Assembly (NCBI GenBank): GCA_020852255.1
Contig: JADZBD010000022.1
Location: forward strand, 24,761-88,760
Direction: 5' to 3'
Origin: Bacteroidia bacterium
GTDB taxonomy: Bacteria > Bacteroidota > Bacteroidia > JADZBD01
Length of the DNA stretch: 64,000 nucleotides
The stretch's first letter is position 1; every line of letters starts with the position of its first letter. The position numbers were made by a program, and so were the translations under genes. Positions 1-9,141 of the stretch are shown one piece after another. Below the pieces are notes generated by a model. The model saw only the letters and a list, made by a program, of their open reading frames with translations, was not told the DNA's origin and made no database searches.

Positions 1-494
1 GCCGTAAGTTTTTGTAAAGCGGCCGTAGCTTTCGGGCCCTGAATAGCCAGCAGAGCTGTTTCGCCGGAAATATCCGTCATTTTAACTCCCCCGGAATTAT
101 GACCGGAAATCCACTTCCAGTCTTTTTCCATATTTGACGCATTCACCACCAGAAGATATTTCTCCGGACCCAGGCAATACACCAGAAGATCATCCACGAT
201 ACCGCCTTTTTCATTCGGCAGGCAGGAATACTGTGCTTTCCCTGCAGTAAGAACGGAGGCATCATTACTGGTTACACGCTGAATGAGCTCCAGGGCACCT
301 TTCCCTTCCAGGATAAACTCGCCCATATGACTAACATCGAAAATGCCGGCTGCGGTTCGAACGGTGAGGTGTTCATCGTTCAGCCCTGAATAAGATACGG
401 GCATATTGTACCCTGCAAAGGGAACCATTTTCGCTCCCAGTGCAATGTGTTTTGCGGCCAGGGCGGTTTGAAGCAATTCTGTACTTGTTTCCAT
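1..494 (-). CDS. gcvT: Aminomethyltransferase (glycine cleavage T protein), N-terminal part
   Basis: T protein of the glycine cleavage system transfers the methylene group from the H-protein aminomethyl arm to tetrahydrofolate. The reverse-strand reading from ATG 494 begins [20 protein letters not shown] and continues with [22 protein letters not shown] and [11 protein letters not shown], all hallmarks of GcvT. About 164 of roughly 360 residues are present; the rest lies to the left of the window. It is separated by 61 bp from the next leftward gene. Confidence 0.95.
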   Translation of the reverse strand, partial: METSTELLQTALAAKHIALGAKMVPFAGYNMPVSYSGLNDEHLTVRTAAGIFDVSHMGEFILEGKGALELIQRVTSNDASVLTAGKAQYSCLPNEKGGIVDDLLVYCLGPEKYLLVVNASNMEKDWKWISGHNSGGVKMTDISGETALLAIQGPKATAALQKLT

Positions 495-555
495 TGAAAA
501 TTGTTTGATGCAAATGTATCATTTCGCGGCAATCAGACCAATGGGCAGGCCGGTT

Positions 556-1632
556 TTATTCGTCCCGGAGTACGGCGAGATAGCGATCCGTATTGGCGAT
601 TACGGAAAACTGCTCCTCCACTGTTACCCTCCCGGCATTGCCCAGCCTTTCCCGCAGCGACTGATCTTTCAGCAGCAGCAGAATCCTGTTCTTCCATTCT
701 TCCGGCGTTTTCACTAAAAAGCCATTTTCGCCGTCGGTAATAATCCTGAAGTTGGCTCCCTTTGCGGAAGCGATCACCGGAATACCGAGTCCCATGTACT
801 GAAGTGCCTTCAGTCCGCTCTTGCCCAGCACCCAGCGCTCCTCCGGAAGGGGATAGAGTCCGATATCAATACGGGCCAGTTCCTTCACCTCACCCGTACC
901 CGGCCATTCCATTGCTTCCACGTTCACCCCCTCGATTTGAAAATCCCCGTCACCGATTACCAGCAATTTAAAATCCAGTTCCTTTGCCAGTTCCCGGAGA
1001 ACAGGTGCCAGCAGGTGCAGAAAACGGGAAGTGCTGTGGGAGCCGCTCCACCCGAGCACCGGGGTTCCCCGCAACGCATGATCCGTTTTAGGCCGGTAGA
1101 CTTCCGTATTGATTGTGGAGGAAATATCCGTGGTTTTTTTATTGTATTTCCGTACAAATTCATCCAGGATGGGTGTACAGGTAATCACATGGTCCGCCTT
1201 TCTCATCAGATACAGCGCCTTCAGACGACCTTTGAAACGAAGCGTCCATTGATTGGCTTCGCTCACATGCCCCAGGAAAATCAGGTCATCAATATCGTAG
1301 ATCAGTCTTTTTGCGAGCAAGCGAACCGCCCGCTCAAAGCCCGGCAGTCCCAACGGTGTTACCCAGAGATGTACGTAAACGATATCGTAGGCCGGGAGTT
1401 TAAACAGGTGTATAACCCGGCGCAAATAACCAGTAAGCGTGTAGCGTATCTTCTTTCCAACATTTCCTTTGGAATAAAGTATTTTCCAAAAAGCGGGAGT
1501 AACAAATGAAAGCGTATGAACCGTATAACCTTCCTTTTCCCAGGATGCATAATACTGTTCAAACTTCAGGCGCTGACTGGGCGCGCATCCAACCGGATAC
1601 GGAGTAAGCACGAGTATTTTTTTTCTGCTCAC
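556..1632 (-). CDS. GT4-type glycosyltransferase
   Basis: Predicted cytosolic nucleotide-sugar-dependent glycosyltransferase of the GT-B fold. The N-terminus MSRKKILVLTPYPVG, the hinge-like segment PVLGWSGSHST and the C-terminal donor-site region (GLKALQYMGLGIPVIAS, then DGENGFLV) are typical of GT4 enzymes. GTG 1632 is chosen because it overlaps the stop of the upstream glycosyltransferase as GTGA; an upstream in-frame GTG at 1641 is possible. The pair is translationally coupled and sits next to a CapD-type dehydratase, which suggests surface polysaccharide assembly. The acceptor is unknown. Confidence 0.85.
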   Translation of the reverse strand: MSRKKILVLTPYPVGCAPSQRLKFEQYYASWEKEGYTVHTLSFVTPAFWKILYSKGNVGKKIRYTLTGYLRRVIHLFKLPAYDIVYVHLWVTPLGLPGFERAVRLLAKRLIYDIDDLIFLGHVSEANQWTLRFKGRLKALYLMRKADHVITCTPILDEFVRKYNKKTTDISSTINTEVYRPKTDHALRGTPVLGWSGSHSTSRFLHLLAPVLRELAKELDFKLLVIGDGDFQIEGVNVEAMEWPGTGEVKELARIDIGLYPLPEERWVLGKSGLKALQYMGLGIPVIASAKGANFRIITDGENGFLVKTPEEWKNRILLLLKDQSLRERLGNAGRVTVEEQFSVIANTDRYLAVLRDE

Positions 1633-2846
1633 CTCAAACACTTTTTATACGCATCCCTGTACAATTCGACGCCCTGGTCCAGATCGAACAGCTGTTCTGC
1701 TATACTTCGGATCCTTTTCGGATCAACTGCCATGCCTGCAAACAATGCCGCCGCTTTCCTGTATCCGTCTGCGTTGAGTTCTTTCACGATTATTCCTCCT
1801 CCGTATTCCGACAACACTTCGTCCACATCACCCACCCCGCTGTTGGCGATCACGGGTATTCCGCAGGCCAGCATCTCTCCCAGTTTGGTGGGAGAAGAAG
1901 CCGTTTTAGAAAAAGTAGGACGGATAAAAAATATCCCGGCATCCGCTGCGGCCAGTTCCCGTGGCACTTCATCGCGCTCCGCTTCGCGGATGATGATCTC
2001 TCCGGCAGGAATCTGCTTCCGGGAAGCAGCGTGCCGGATGATCTCCGGATCATCGGGGGTGAGGAAAAGAAATAAGGAAGGAGCAAGGGAACGGAGCACG
2101 TTGAAAAAATCCAGCATTTCCTCCAGCATATACCAGGTTCCCAGCGACCCGAGATACACGATTACTTTTCTTTCTTCCCCGATATTCCGGATCGCTCTGC
2201 CGGCTATCCGTTGCTCCGGTGCCGGAGGATAAAAATGCTGGAGATCGGCCGCACAACGTATCAGCGATACCTTACCGGGATCTACTCCCCATGAGGTCAG
2301 CGTGGATAAGGCCTGTGCGGTAAGACAAACGATACCATCTGCATCGCGCAGGAATTTTTTCTCGAGATTCTTGAATCTTTTGTAAGCCAGGCGGTAGACC
2401 GGATTTCGCTGATCCCACAACCCGCCCTCCACGCGCTCATCCACCCAAAACCCTCTCATATCAAATAAAAATCTGACTCCTGTTTCCTTTTTCAGTTTCC
2501 AACCAGCCTCCGCCGCTACATAGCTCCGGCAATGCACCAGGTCAAAATTCTTCTCCCCGTGCCACTGCTTCGCCATAGAAATCATTCGTCTGCGGTCGAC
2601 GAGTTTTGGAAGCACAGGCATCCCGGAAGAGAACGGTGAGGTTCTCCATTCTATTCCCGACGCCTCCAGTTCCTTTCGGACCGCTTCGCCGCGGCGTTTG
2701 AGGCGCTCTTCCTTTTCGAAACTGAGCAGGTGTATGCGGAATTCGCGCGCGAGCTTTTTCAGGTAGGGAATAACCTGAGACTGCCCAAGCGCATCCGTCA
2801 TGCCATCGTAGGAAATATACAGAACGTCCGGGCCATGCTCCTTCAC
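1629..2846 (-). CDS. GT4-type glycosyltransferase
   Basis: Second GT-B glycosyltransferase of about 405 residues. The N-terminal domain begins DVLYISYDGMTDALGQSQ, and the C-terminal domain has VIVYLGSLGTWY followed by KLGEMLACGIPVIANSG, the usual nucleotide-sugar-binding region. GTG 2846 is preferred because a longer frame would run into the divergent dehydratase gene at 2911, and a TATCTTTA box lies just upstream on the minus strand. It overlaps the following glycosyltransferase by 4 bp. Role in capsule, O-antigen or glycoprotein synthesis is inferred from context. Confidence 0.82.
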   Translation of the reverse strand: MKEHGPDVLYISYDGMTDALGQSQVIPYLKKLAREFRIHLLSFEKEERLKRRGEAVRKELEASGIEWRTSPFSSGMPVLPKLVDRRRMISMAKQWHGEKNFDLVHCRSYVAAEAGWKLKKETGVRFLFDMRGFWVDERVEGGLWDQRNPVYRLAYKRFKNLEKKFLRDADGIVCLTAQALSTLTSWGVDPGKVSLIRCAADLQHFYPPAPEQRIAGRAIRNIGEERKVIVYLGSLGTWYMLEEMLDFFNVLRSLAPSLFLFLTPDDPEIIRHAASRKQIPAGEIIIREAERDEVPRELAAADAGIFFIRPTFSKTASSPTKLGEMLACGIPVIANSGVGDVDEVLSEYGGGIIVKELNADGYRKAAALFAGMAVDPKRIRSIAEQLFDLDQGVELYRDAYKKCLR

Positions 2847-2898
2847 ACCTGTAAAGATAATAGTATGTCCTGAAATCCAGCTTGTTCTGTGGTTTTGG

Positions 2899-2906
2899 TA
2901 TCTTTG
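2899..2906 (+). promoter_or_regulatory. Bacteroidota -7 box for the dehydratase gene
   Basis: TATCTTTG matches the Bacteroidota -7 consensus TAnnTTTG exactly and ends 4 bp before ATG 2911, so the transcript would be nearly leaderless. No -33 element at ideal spacing was found. Confidence 0.4.
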
Positions 2907-2910
2907 CTTC

Positions 2911-4800
2911 ATGCTGGAACTCATTAAGCAGAAGTTGTTTTTCAGTAATAAGCGCCCGCGCTGGATCATTTTTCTGGCCGACCTTCTCATCTGCTTTTGT
3001 TCGCTGATACTGGCTTACCTGCTGCGATTCAACTTCAAAGAAATTCCCAGGACAGAAATAGACGCGTTCAGCGTTGTATTTCCGCTGGTGCTGGGTGTGC
3101 GGGCGCTGAGTTTTTTGCTATTCCGTACCTACCAGGGAATTGTTCGCTATACAGGTTCAAGAGACGCCTCCCGCATATTCCTTGTGCTCACCGGCGGTTC
3201 AGCGGTGATTGCGGCAGTGAATGCCGGAACCTACCTGGTGCAGGGCAGTTATCATGTGCCCGCTTCAATTCTTATCATCGAATACATGGGAAGCACTTTT
3301 CTCATGCTGAGTACCCGTTTTATTTTCAAAGCCCTGTATACCGAATTCGCAAATCCCGGAAAAGAAAAGCGGAATGTGATCATTTTCGGTGCAGGGGAAT
3401 CGGGTCTCATCACGAAACGTACGTTGGACCGCGACCGCGGAACGAGGTATAAAGTACTTGCATTCATTGACGATGATCCGGCGAAAAAAGGGAAATACCT
3501 GGAGGGAACCCCCATTCATTCTCCCGCGAAACTGAAAGAACTTCTGAACGCAAATGAGATTGCGCACCTGATTATTTCCATTCAGCATCTACCCGCACAG
3601 CGAAAGCAGGAAATTGTAGATACCTGCCTCGAGAGCAATACCAAAGTGCTTTCTGTTCCGCCCGTGAGCAGCTGGATCAACGGCGAACTGAGTTTCCGCC
3701 AGATCCGGAAAGTAAATATTGAAGAACTGCTGGAGCGTGATCCTATCCGGCTGGACGAAGAGAACATCCGAAGACAGAACAAAGAAAAAGTGGTGTTAGT
3801 AACCGGTGCTGCCGGAAGCATCGGGAGCGAATTAGTGCGTCAGCTGCTGCGCTTCGGCGCTAAAAAAATTATTCTGCTGGATCAGTCTGAATCGCCCCTT
3901 TTTGAAGTAGAACAGGAACTCCTGGAGAAATACAGCAAGGACCGCCTGGAAGTGGTAGTGGGAGATGTGCGGAATAAAGAACGTATGACCAATGTGTTTC
4001 GGTCCTTCCGCCCCTCCCTTGTGTACCACGCCGCCGCTTACAAGCACGTTCCCCTGATGGAAACCAACCCGTCCGAATCTGTATTAACCAATATCATGGG
4101 CTCGGTAAATGTTGCCGAGCTCGCCGCGGAATACGAATCAGAGGTTTTTGTGCTCGTATCCACAGATAAAGCGGTGAATCCAACCAACGTGATGGGCGCC
4201 AGCAAACGGATTGCGGAAATGTATGTGCAGGCAAAACAGAAAGGATGCAAAACCCGCTTCATCACTACGCGCTTTGGAAATGTGATCGGCTCCAACGGAT
4301 CGGTCATCCCCCGCTTCCGGGCACAGATTGAAAAAGGCGGCCCCGTTACCATCACCCATCCGGATATCACACGCTACTTTATGACCATCCCTGAAGCCAG
4401 TCAGCTGGTGCTTGAGGCCGCCTCAATGGGAAAAGGAGGAGAGATTTTTGTGTTTGATATGGGAAAATCCGTCAAGATCGCCGACCTGGCCAGGAAAATG
4501 ATACGGCTAAGCGGCCTGGAACTCGATAAGGATATCCGCATTGTGTACACCGGACTGCGGCCGGGAGAAAAACTATTTGAGGAACTTCTGGCTGATAAGG
4601 AAGCGACACTTCCCACCCATCATCCGCAGATCCTGATCGGCAAGGTAAGAGAACTCGATTTTCAAACTGTGGCACAAAATGTGCGGGAGCTGGTCGGATT
4701 ATTCGGCACACAGGACAATAAAAGTATTGTCTTGAAAATGAAAGAGTTAGTGCCGGAATTCCTGAGTAACAACTCTGAGTTTGAGCAACTTGACAAGTAG
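2911..4800 (+). CDS. Membrane-bound nucleotide-sugar dehydratase/epimerase (CapD/FlaA1/PglF type)
   Basis: 629-residue protein. Four hydrophobic segments in the first ~150 residues are followed by a CoA-binding-like Rossmann domain (VIIFGAGESG near 155) and a C-terminal extended SDR domain with VLVTGAAGSIGSELV near 295 and LVSTDKAVNPTNVMGASKR. In this family Met replaces the usual catalytic Tyr of YxxxK, as seen here (MGASK). Members are UDP-GlcNAc 4,6-dehydratases or epimerases that start capsule, O-antigen or glycan precursor synthesis. It is divergent from two glycosyltransferases. The substrate cannot be fixed from sequence. Confidence 0.92.
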   Translation: MLELIKQKLFFSNKRPRWIIFLADLLICFCSLILAYLLRFNFKEIPRTEIDAFSVVFPLVLGVRALSFLLFRTYQGIVRYTGSRDASRIFLVLTGGSAVIAAVNAGTYLVQGSYHVPASILIIEYMGSTFLMLSTRFIFKALYTEFANPGKEKRNVIIFGAGESGLITKRTLDRDRGTRYKVLAFIDDDPAKKGKYLEGTPIHSPAKLKELLNANEIAHLIISIQHLPAQRKQEIVDTCLESNTKVLSVPPVSSWINGELSFRQIRKVNIEELLERDPIRLDEENIRRQNKEKVVLVTGAAGSIGSELVRQLLRFGAKKIILLDQSESPLFEVEQELLEKYSKDRLEVVVGDVRNKERMTNVFRSFRPSLVYHAAAYKHVPLMETNPSESVLTNIMGSVNVAELAAEYESEVFVLVSTDKAVNPTNVMGASKRIAEMYVQAKQKGCKTRFITTRFGNVIGSNGSVIPRFRAQIEKGGPVTITHPDITRYFMTIPEASQLVLEAASMGKGGEIFVFDMGKSVKIADLARKMIRLSGLELDKDIRIVYTGLRPGEKLFEELLADKEATLPTHHPQILIGKVRELDFQTVAQNVRELVGLFGTQDNKSIVLKMKELVPEFLSNNSEFEQLDK

Positions 4801-5446
4801 ACGTATTGTTCTTTTTAGCCTCGGGATCCTTTTCCTGTCTGCTCTATTCCTTTCTTCCTGCATCATGGAGAAGCGCCTGTATATGCGCGGGTATCACGTT
4901 GATTTCGCTCACCGGGAGGTGAACACCAATAAGGAGAGGGAAAATAAACACGTACTGCCGGAAACAGAACCTCTGGTGCCGGTGAAGGAAAGGTCAATGA
5001 AACAGGGGCTTACGCAAACTACTCCGGATCAATGGCATAGCCCTTCCATTCCTCCCCCGGTCGGTACTCCCGATTTACCGGATTCCCCGGCACCCAATGT
5101 AACTGATTCCCATTCTTCCGGCATCGAATTCAAAACTCCTCAGCTCGAACTCCGCAGCTCCGGTTCCGAATCGGGTCCGCGCACCTCTCCCACTCCCGAT
5201 GACCTGGAAATATGGGGCATTGTTTTTATTGTGCTCGGTATTATCATTGGGCTTTTAAGTATTCCTTTTTGGGAAGCGGCACTCACCACCGCTTATATTT
5301 TACTTGGCATCGGGGGTGCCCTGTTCATGGCCGGGCTCGTTTGCCTTTTTATCTATGATCCGGAAGGATGCATTGAAGCGTGCGGAGAAATCCTGGTGGA
5401 AGCCCTTATGGGCATTATACTGGGATTACTTTGCGGTGGACACTAA
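4781..5446 (+). CDS. Putative lipoprotein with C-terminal membrane segments
   Basis: About 221 residues. An N-terminal signal segment ends at a lipobox-like LSSC, followed by IMEKRLYMRGYHVDF, a motif closely repeated in the next gene. A Pro/Ser-rich linker leads to two hydrophobic C-terminal segments (WGIVFIVLGIIIGLL and AYILLGIGGALFMAG). The likely start is TTG 4781, overlapping the stop of the dehydratase by 20 bp; TTG 4790 is an alternative and no ATG precedes the signal segment. Function unknown. Confidence 0.7.
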   Translation: MSNLTSRRIVLFSLGILFLSALFLSSCIMEKRLYMRGYHVDFAHREVNTNKERENKHVLPETEPLVPVKERSMKQGLTQTTPDQWHSPSIPPPVGTPDLPDSPAPNVTDSHSSGIEFKTPQLELRSSGSESGPRTSPTPDDLEIWGIVFIVLGIIIGLLSIPFWEAALTTAYILLGIGGALFMAGLVCLFIYDPEGCIEACGEILVEALMGIILGLLCGGH

Positions 5447-5476
5447 AAAAATAATGAGTAAATAATACCTTTAATT

Positions 5477-6097
5477 ATGTCTCGATTCCGACACCTGCTG
5501 ATTTTTCTGTTTTCCCTGTTGCTTCTGGCATCCTGTACGGTGGAAAGGCGGCACTACATGCCAGGATGGAGTGTGGACTGGAAGAAAAAGAGCCATGAAA
5601 CGGAGAACACTCCGGAAAAGGAAAAGGATAACAAAGCTACAGCCCTTACCGGCCCTGAAAGAAAGGATTACTCCTTCGGCGGAGAAACGATGACAGATCT
5701 CTCTGATTCAGCTCCTGTTTTCCGGAAAACAGATGAGCCATCCGAATCGGTCTCCACACACACGATCGTGATCCCCTCGTCCTCCTCACATTTGTTCAGC
5801 AAGGTTAAACCCCTGGAGTGGACGAAAAGAGGATATGCTATTTTGAAGGATAAAAAACCAAAAAAGACCGATCAGCTGATTCTCGGAATTCTGCTTTTTA
5901 TTGGCGGTCTGGCGGCCATGATCGGGATAGCCTTTGCCTATTCGGGTTACCCTACCCTGCCGGTGGTGGCCATCATTTTGCTGGTGATTTGCCTGATCAC
6001 CTGTATTGTAGGGTATATACTAATCGAGGATGCCGTACCCGGTTTGGGTTGTCTGCTTCTCATGCTTTTGCAGATATTTGCAGCGGTACTGGGATAG
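5477..6097 (+). CDS. Putative lipoprotein, paralogue of the preceding gene
   Basis: 206 residues. The signal segment RHLLIFLFSLLLLASC ends in a lipobox, followed by TVERRHYMPGWSVDWKKK, the same Cys-x-x-Glu-Lys/Arg-Arg-x-Tyr-Met-x-Gly-aromatic-x-Val-Asp motif as its neighbour. A charged linker precedes two hydrophobic segments near residues 133-153 and 155-180. The two genes form a tandem duplication. A TACCTTTA box lies just upstream. Function unknown. Confidence 0.72.
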   Translation: MSRFRHLLIFLFSLLLLASCTVERRHYMPGWSVDWKKKSHETENTPEKEKDNKATALTGPERKDYSFGGETMTDLSDSAPVFRKTDEPSESVSTHTIVIPSSSSHLFSKVKPLEWTKRGYAILKDKKPKKTDQLILGILLFIGGLAAMIGIAFAYSGYPTLPVVAIILLVICLITCIVGYILIEDAVPGLGCLLLMLLQIFAAVLG

Positions 6098-6121
6098 TCA
6101 GATCCTTCCAATCCGCAGAAA

Positions 6122-7303
6122 ATGCTCACACCCCGTCAGATCTTTTTAAAACACCTGGCTCAAACAAGTCCTTCCCCGCCTGCGCTTGAAATGGTGAGGG
6201 CCGAAGGAAGTAAAATGTGGGATGCGGCAGGAAAGGAATACATTGACCTGATCTCGGGCATTGGCGTAAGTGTGATTGGTCACCGGCATGCAAAAGTAGT
6301 GAAGGCGATCAAGGATCAAGCAGACCTTCATTTGCACTTGATGGTATACGGAGAGCTGATCCAGTCTCCTCAGGTAAAGCTGGCTGAAAAACTTTCTTCA
6401 CTACTTCCCTCCTCCATTTCCTCATTTTACTTTGTTAACTCCGGATCAGAAGCCACAGAAGGTGCATTGAAGTTAGCGAAACGTGCAACAGGGCGCACAG
6501 AAATTATTGCATTCAAAAACGCTTACCACGGAAGTACCCACGGGGCACTAAGTGTAATGGGAAACGAAACACTGAAGCAGCCATTTCGTCCATTGCTTCC
6601 AGAGGTGAGGTTCATTGAATTTAACCGGGAAGAACAGCTCCGGGAAATTTCCAACCGTACTGCTTGTGTGATTGCTGAAACCATTCAGGGCGAAGCGGGA
6701 GTTGTGCTTCCGCAAAATGGTTTTCTGAAGAAATTACGGAAACGCTGTGATGAAACCGGAGCCTTGCTGATCCTTGACGAGATCCAATGCGGGATTGGCC
6801 GAACCGGAAAAATGTTTGCTTTTGAGCATTATGGTATAACCCCTGATATTCTTTGCCTGGGAAAAGCACTCGGAGGAGGGATGCCGATCGGGTGTTTTGC
6901 ATCTTCCCAAAAGCTGATGGCGACTTTATCCGACAACCCTGCACTCGGACACATCACCACATTCGGGGGGCATCCGCTTAGTTGTGCCGCGGCCCTGGCC
7001 ACACTTGAAGTATTGACTGAACAAAAGGATCTCATTGCATCAGTACCGTCAAAATCAGAGCAGTTCAGAAATAGAATCGAAAGTTTAAAGATCAATGGGG
7101 TAAAAGAAATACGGAATGCGGGCTGGATGATGGCGGTAGAGTTTACCAGCCGTGAAGACAATTTCCGGATGATACATCAATTACTTCAAAATGGAATTAT
7201 CACCGATTGGTTTCTTTTCGACGACCGAAGTCTGCGAATTGCCCCACCATTGACGATCAGCGAAGAAGAATTAACTTTTGTACTAAGATCCTTTTCAAAC
7301 TAA
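6122..7303 (+). CDS. Class III PLP-dependent aminotransferase (ornithine/acetylornithine type)
   Basis: 393 residues. Typical class III features: FVNSGSEATEGALKLAKRAT, ETIQGEAGV, the PLP-phosphate/Asp region LLILDEIQCGIGRTGKMFA and the PLP-lysine region LCLGKALGGGMPIG. Family members transfer omega-amino groups from ornithine, acetylornithine or other amines. The neighbours argS, arginase and arginine decarboxylase make an ornithine-linked substrate plausible but do not prove it. Start is ATG 6122, 24 bp after the lipoprotein gene. Confidence 0.88.
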   Translation: MLTPRQIFLKHLAQTSPSPPALEMVRAEGSKMWDAAGKEYIDLISGIGVSVIGHRHAKVVKAIKDQADLHLHLMVYGELIQSPQVKLAEKLSSLLPSSISSFYFVNSGSEATEGALKLAKRATGRTEIIAFKNAYHGSTHGALSVMGNETLKQPFRPLLPEVRFIEFNREEQLREISNRTACVIAETIQGEAGVVLPQNGFLKKLRKRCDETGALLILDEIQCGIGRTGKMFAFEHYGITPDILCLGKALGGGMPIGCFASSQKLMATLSDNPALGHITTFGGHPLSCAAALATLEVLTEQKDLIASVPSKSEQFRNRIESLKINGVKEIRNAGWMMAVEFTSREDNFRMIHQLLQNGIITDWFLFDDRSLRIAPPLTISEEELTFVLRSFSN

Positions 7304-7308
7304 TCCAG

Positions 7309-9081
7309 TTACATCCTTTCCGGCACTTCTATTCCCAGTAAATCCATAGCATAGCATATGGCGCCTGCGGTTTTATCGGAAAGCTGAATTCTGAACTGCC
7401 GGACTTCCGCCTGTTCCTCCTTCAAAATCGGACACTCATGATAAAAATAGTTGTATGATTTAGCCAGATCATAAACATAATTTGCAATAACTGAGGGATT
7501 ATATTCACTTGCAGCTTGTTCAACTGTTTGCGGAAGGTCATGCAAACGACGAAGGAGGTCCTTCTCCATACGATTGACGTTTTCAATACGGCTTACCTTT
7601 GCTTCCTGTACACCTGCTCTCCGGAGAACAGACTTAATCCGTGCGTGGGTGTATTGAATGAAGGGGCCGGTGTTTCCGTTGAAGTCGATGCTTTCCTTCG
7701 GATTGAACTGCATCTTTTTCTTTGGATCCACTTTTAATATAAAATACTTTAATGCACCCATTGCAAGCCGGTGATACAGCTTTTCCGCATCGGCGGAATC
7801 AAAATCTTCAATTTTCCCCAACTCTTTGGTTGTTTCCCTCGAAGTTTCTGTCATTTCATGAATAAGATCATCCGCATCCACAACCGTACCCTCACGGGAT
7901 TTCATTTTTCCCTCAGGTAATTCCACCATTCCATACGAAAGATGATAACAGTTTTTGGCAAAACCATATCCCAGTTTATTAAGGATAAGGAACAGCACCT
8001 TGAAGTGGTAATCCTGCTCATTCCCCACCGTGTAGATCATACTAGTCACGTCAGGGAAGTCCCTGGAACGCAAGATGGCCGTACCAATGTCCTGCGTGAT
8101 GTAAACCGAGGTGCCGTCGGCTCGCTGAACAATCTTCTTATCCAGCTTATTCGCGGTTAAATCAATACTCACCGCTCCGTTGTCTTCCTTTTGGAAAACA
8201 TTTTTCCGTAATCCTTCTTCCACACAGGATTTCCCGAGAAGGTAGGTATCTGATTCATAATAGATTTTGTCAAAGGAAACTCCCAGCGCAGAATAGGTCT
8301 TTTCAAATCCCTTGTAAACCCAGTCGTTCATTTTTTTCCAAAGGCCCATCACTTCCTTATCTCCGGCTTCCCAGGCCTGCAGCATTTTCTGTGCCTCAAG
8401 CATGAGGGGAGCGTTTTTCTCGGCCTCTTCCTCTGATTTTCCTTCCTCCTTAAGTTTTCCGATTTCCGCCTTCAAGTGCTTGTCGAATTCCACGTAATAT
8501 TTCCCCACCAGATGATCTCCCTTCAGTCCGGACGATTCGGGCGTTTCTCCGTTGCCCCATTTCTTCCAGGCCAGCATGGACTTACAAATGTGAATACCCC
8601 GGTCATTCACCAGATTGACCTTTGTTACCTTATCTCCGCGCGCTTCGAGAATTTTTGCAACAGAATACCCGAGCAAATTATTCCGGATATGACCGAGATG
8701 CAATGGCTTATTTGTGTTTGGGGAAGAATATTCCAGCAGGATGTGTTTGCCGGTGGGTGGGAATGCAGGAGGACAGGATTGCCGGAGAAAAGCGTCTATC
8801 CAATATGAATCGGCAATAACGAGATTAAGAAATCCTTTCACCACATTAAATTCCTGCACCTGCTCACAATGCTCCCTCAGGTATTCGCCAACAGCCTGTG
8901 CCGTTTGCTCCGGATTTTTCTTTGATACCTTCAAAAACGGAAATACCACCAGCGTCAGGTGTCCTTCAAACTCCTGATTGGTTTTCTGAAAACTAATTTG
9001 TTCAGGTAAAACGTTCGCAGAAAAAAGGTGTTGAATAGCTTCTGCGGCTGCCAGGCCAAGAATTTCATCAATACGCTTCAT
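7309..9081 (-). CDS. argS: Arginyl-tRNA synthetase
   Basis: 590-residue class I aminoacyl-tRNA synthetase that charges tRNA-Arg. Seen: N-terminal Add-1-like domain, NTNKPLHLGHIRNN (HIGH signature), the KMKSREG loop in place of KMSKS, and a C-terminal DALR anticodon-binding domain beginning near GNTGPFIQYTHARI. Length is normal for the family. It converges with the aminotransferase gene, with 5 bp between stops. Confidence 0.97.
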   Translation of the reverse strand: MKRIDEILGLAAAEAIQHLFSANVLPEQISFQKTNQEFEGHLTLVVFPFLKVSKKNPEQTAQAVGEYLREHCEQVQEFNVVKGFLNLVIADSYWIDAFLRQSCPPAFPPTGKHILLEYSSPNTNKPLHLGHIRNNLLGYSVAKILEARGDKVTKVNLVNDRGIHICKSMLAWKKWGNGETPESSGLKGDHLVGKYYVEFDKHLKAEIGKLKEEGKSEEEAEKNAPLMLEAQKMLQAWEAGDKEVMGLWKKMNDWVYKGFEKTYSALGVSFDKIYYESDTYLLGKSCVEEGLRKNVFQKEDNGAVSIDLTANKLDKKIVQRADGTSVYITQDIGTAILRSRDFPDVTSMIYTVGNEQDYHFKVLFLILNKLGYGFAKNCYHLSYGMVELPEGKMKSREGTVVDADDLIHEMTETSRETTKELGKIEDFDSADAEKLYHRLAMGALKYFILKVDPKKKMQFNPKESIDFNGNTGPFIQYTHARIKSVLRRAGVQEAKVSRIENVNRMEKDLLRRLHDLPQTVEQAASEYNPSVIANYVYDLAKSYNYFYHECPILKEEQAEVRQFRIQLSDKTAGAICYAMDLLGIEVPERM

Positions 9082-9141
9082 ACCATTCTCAGAGGTCGCC
9101 GGTTATTTGTGGTACGGACACACACTATGACATTGCCGAAG

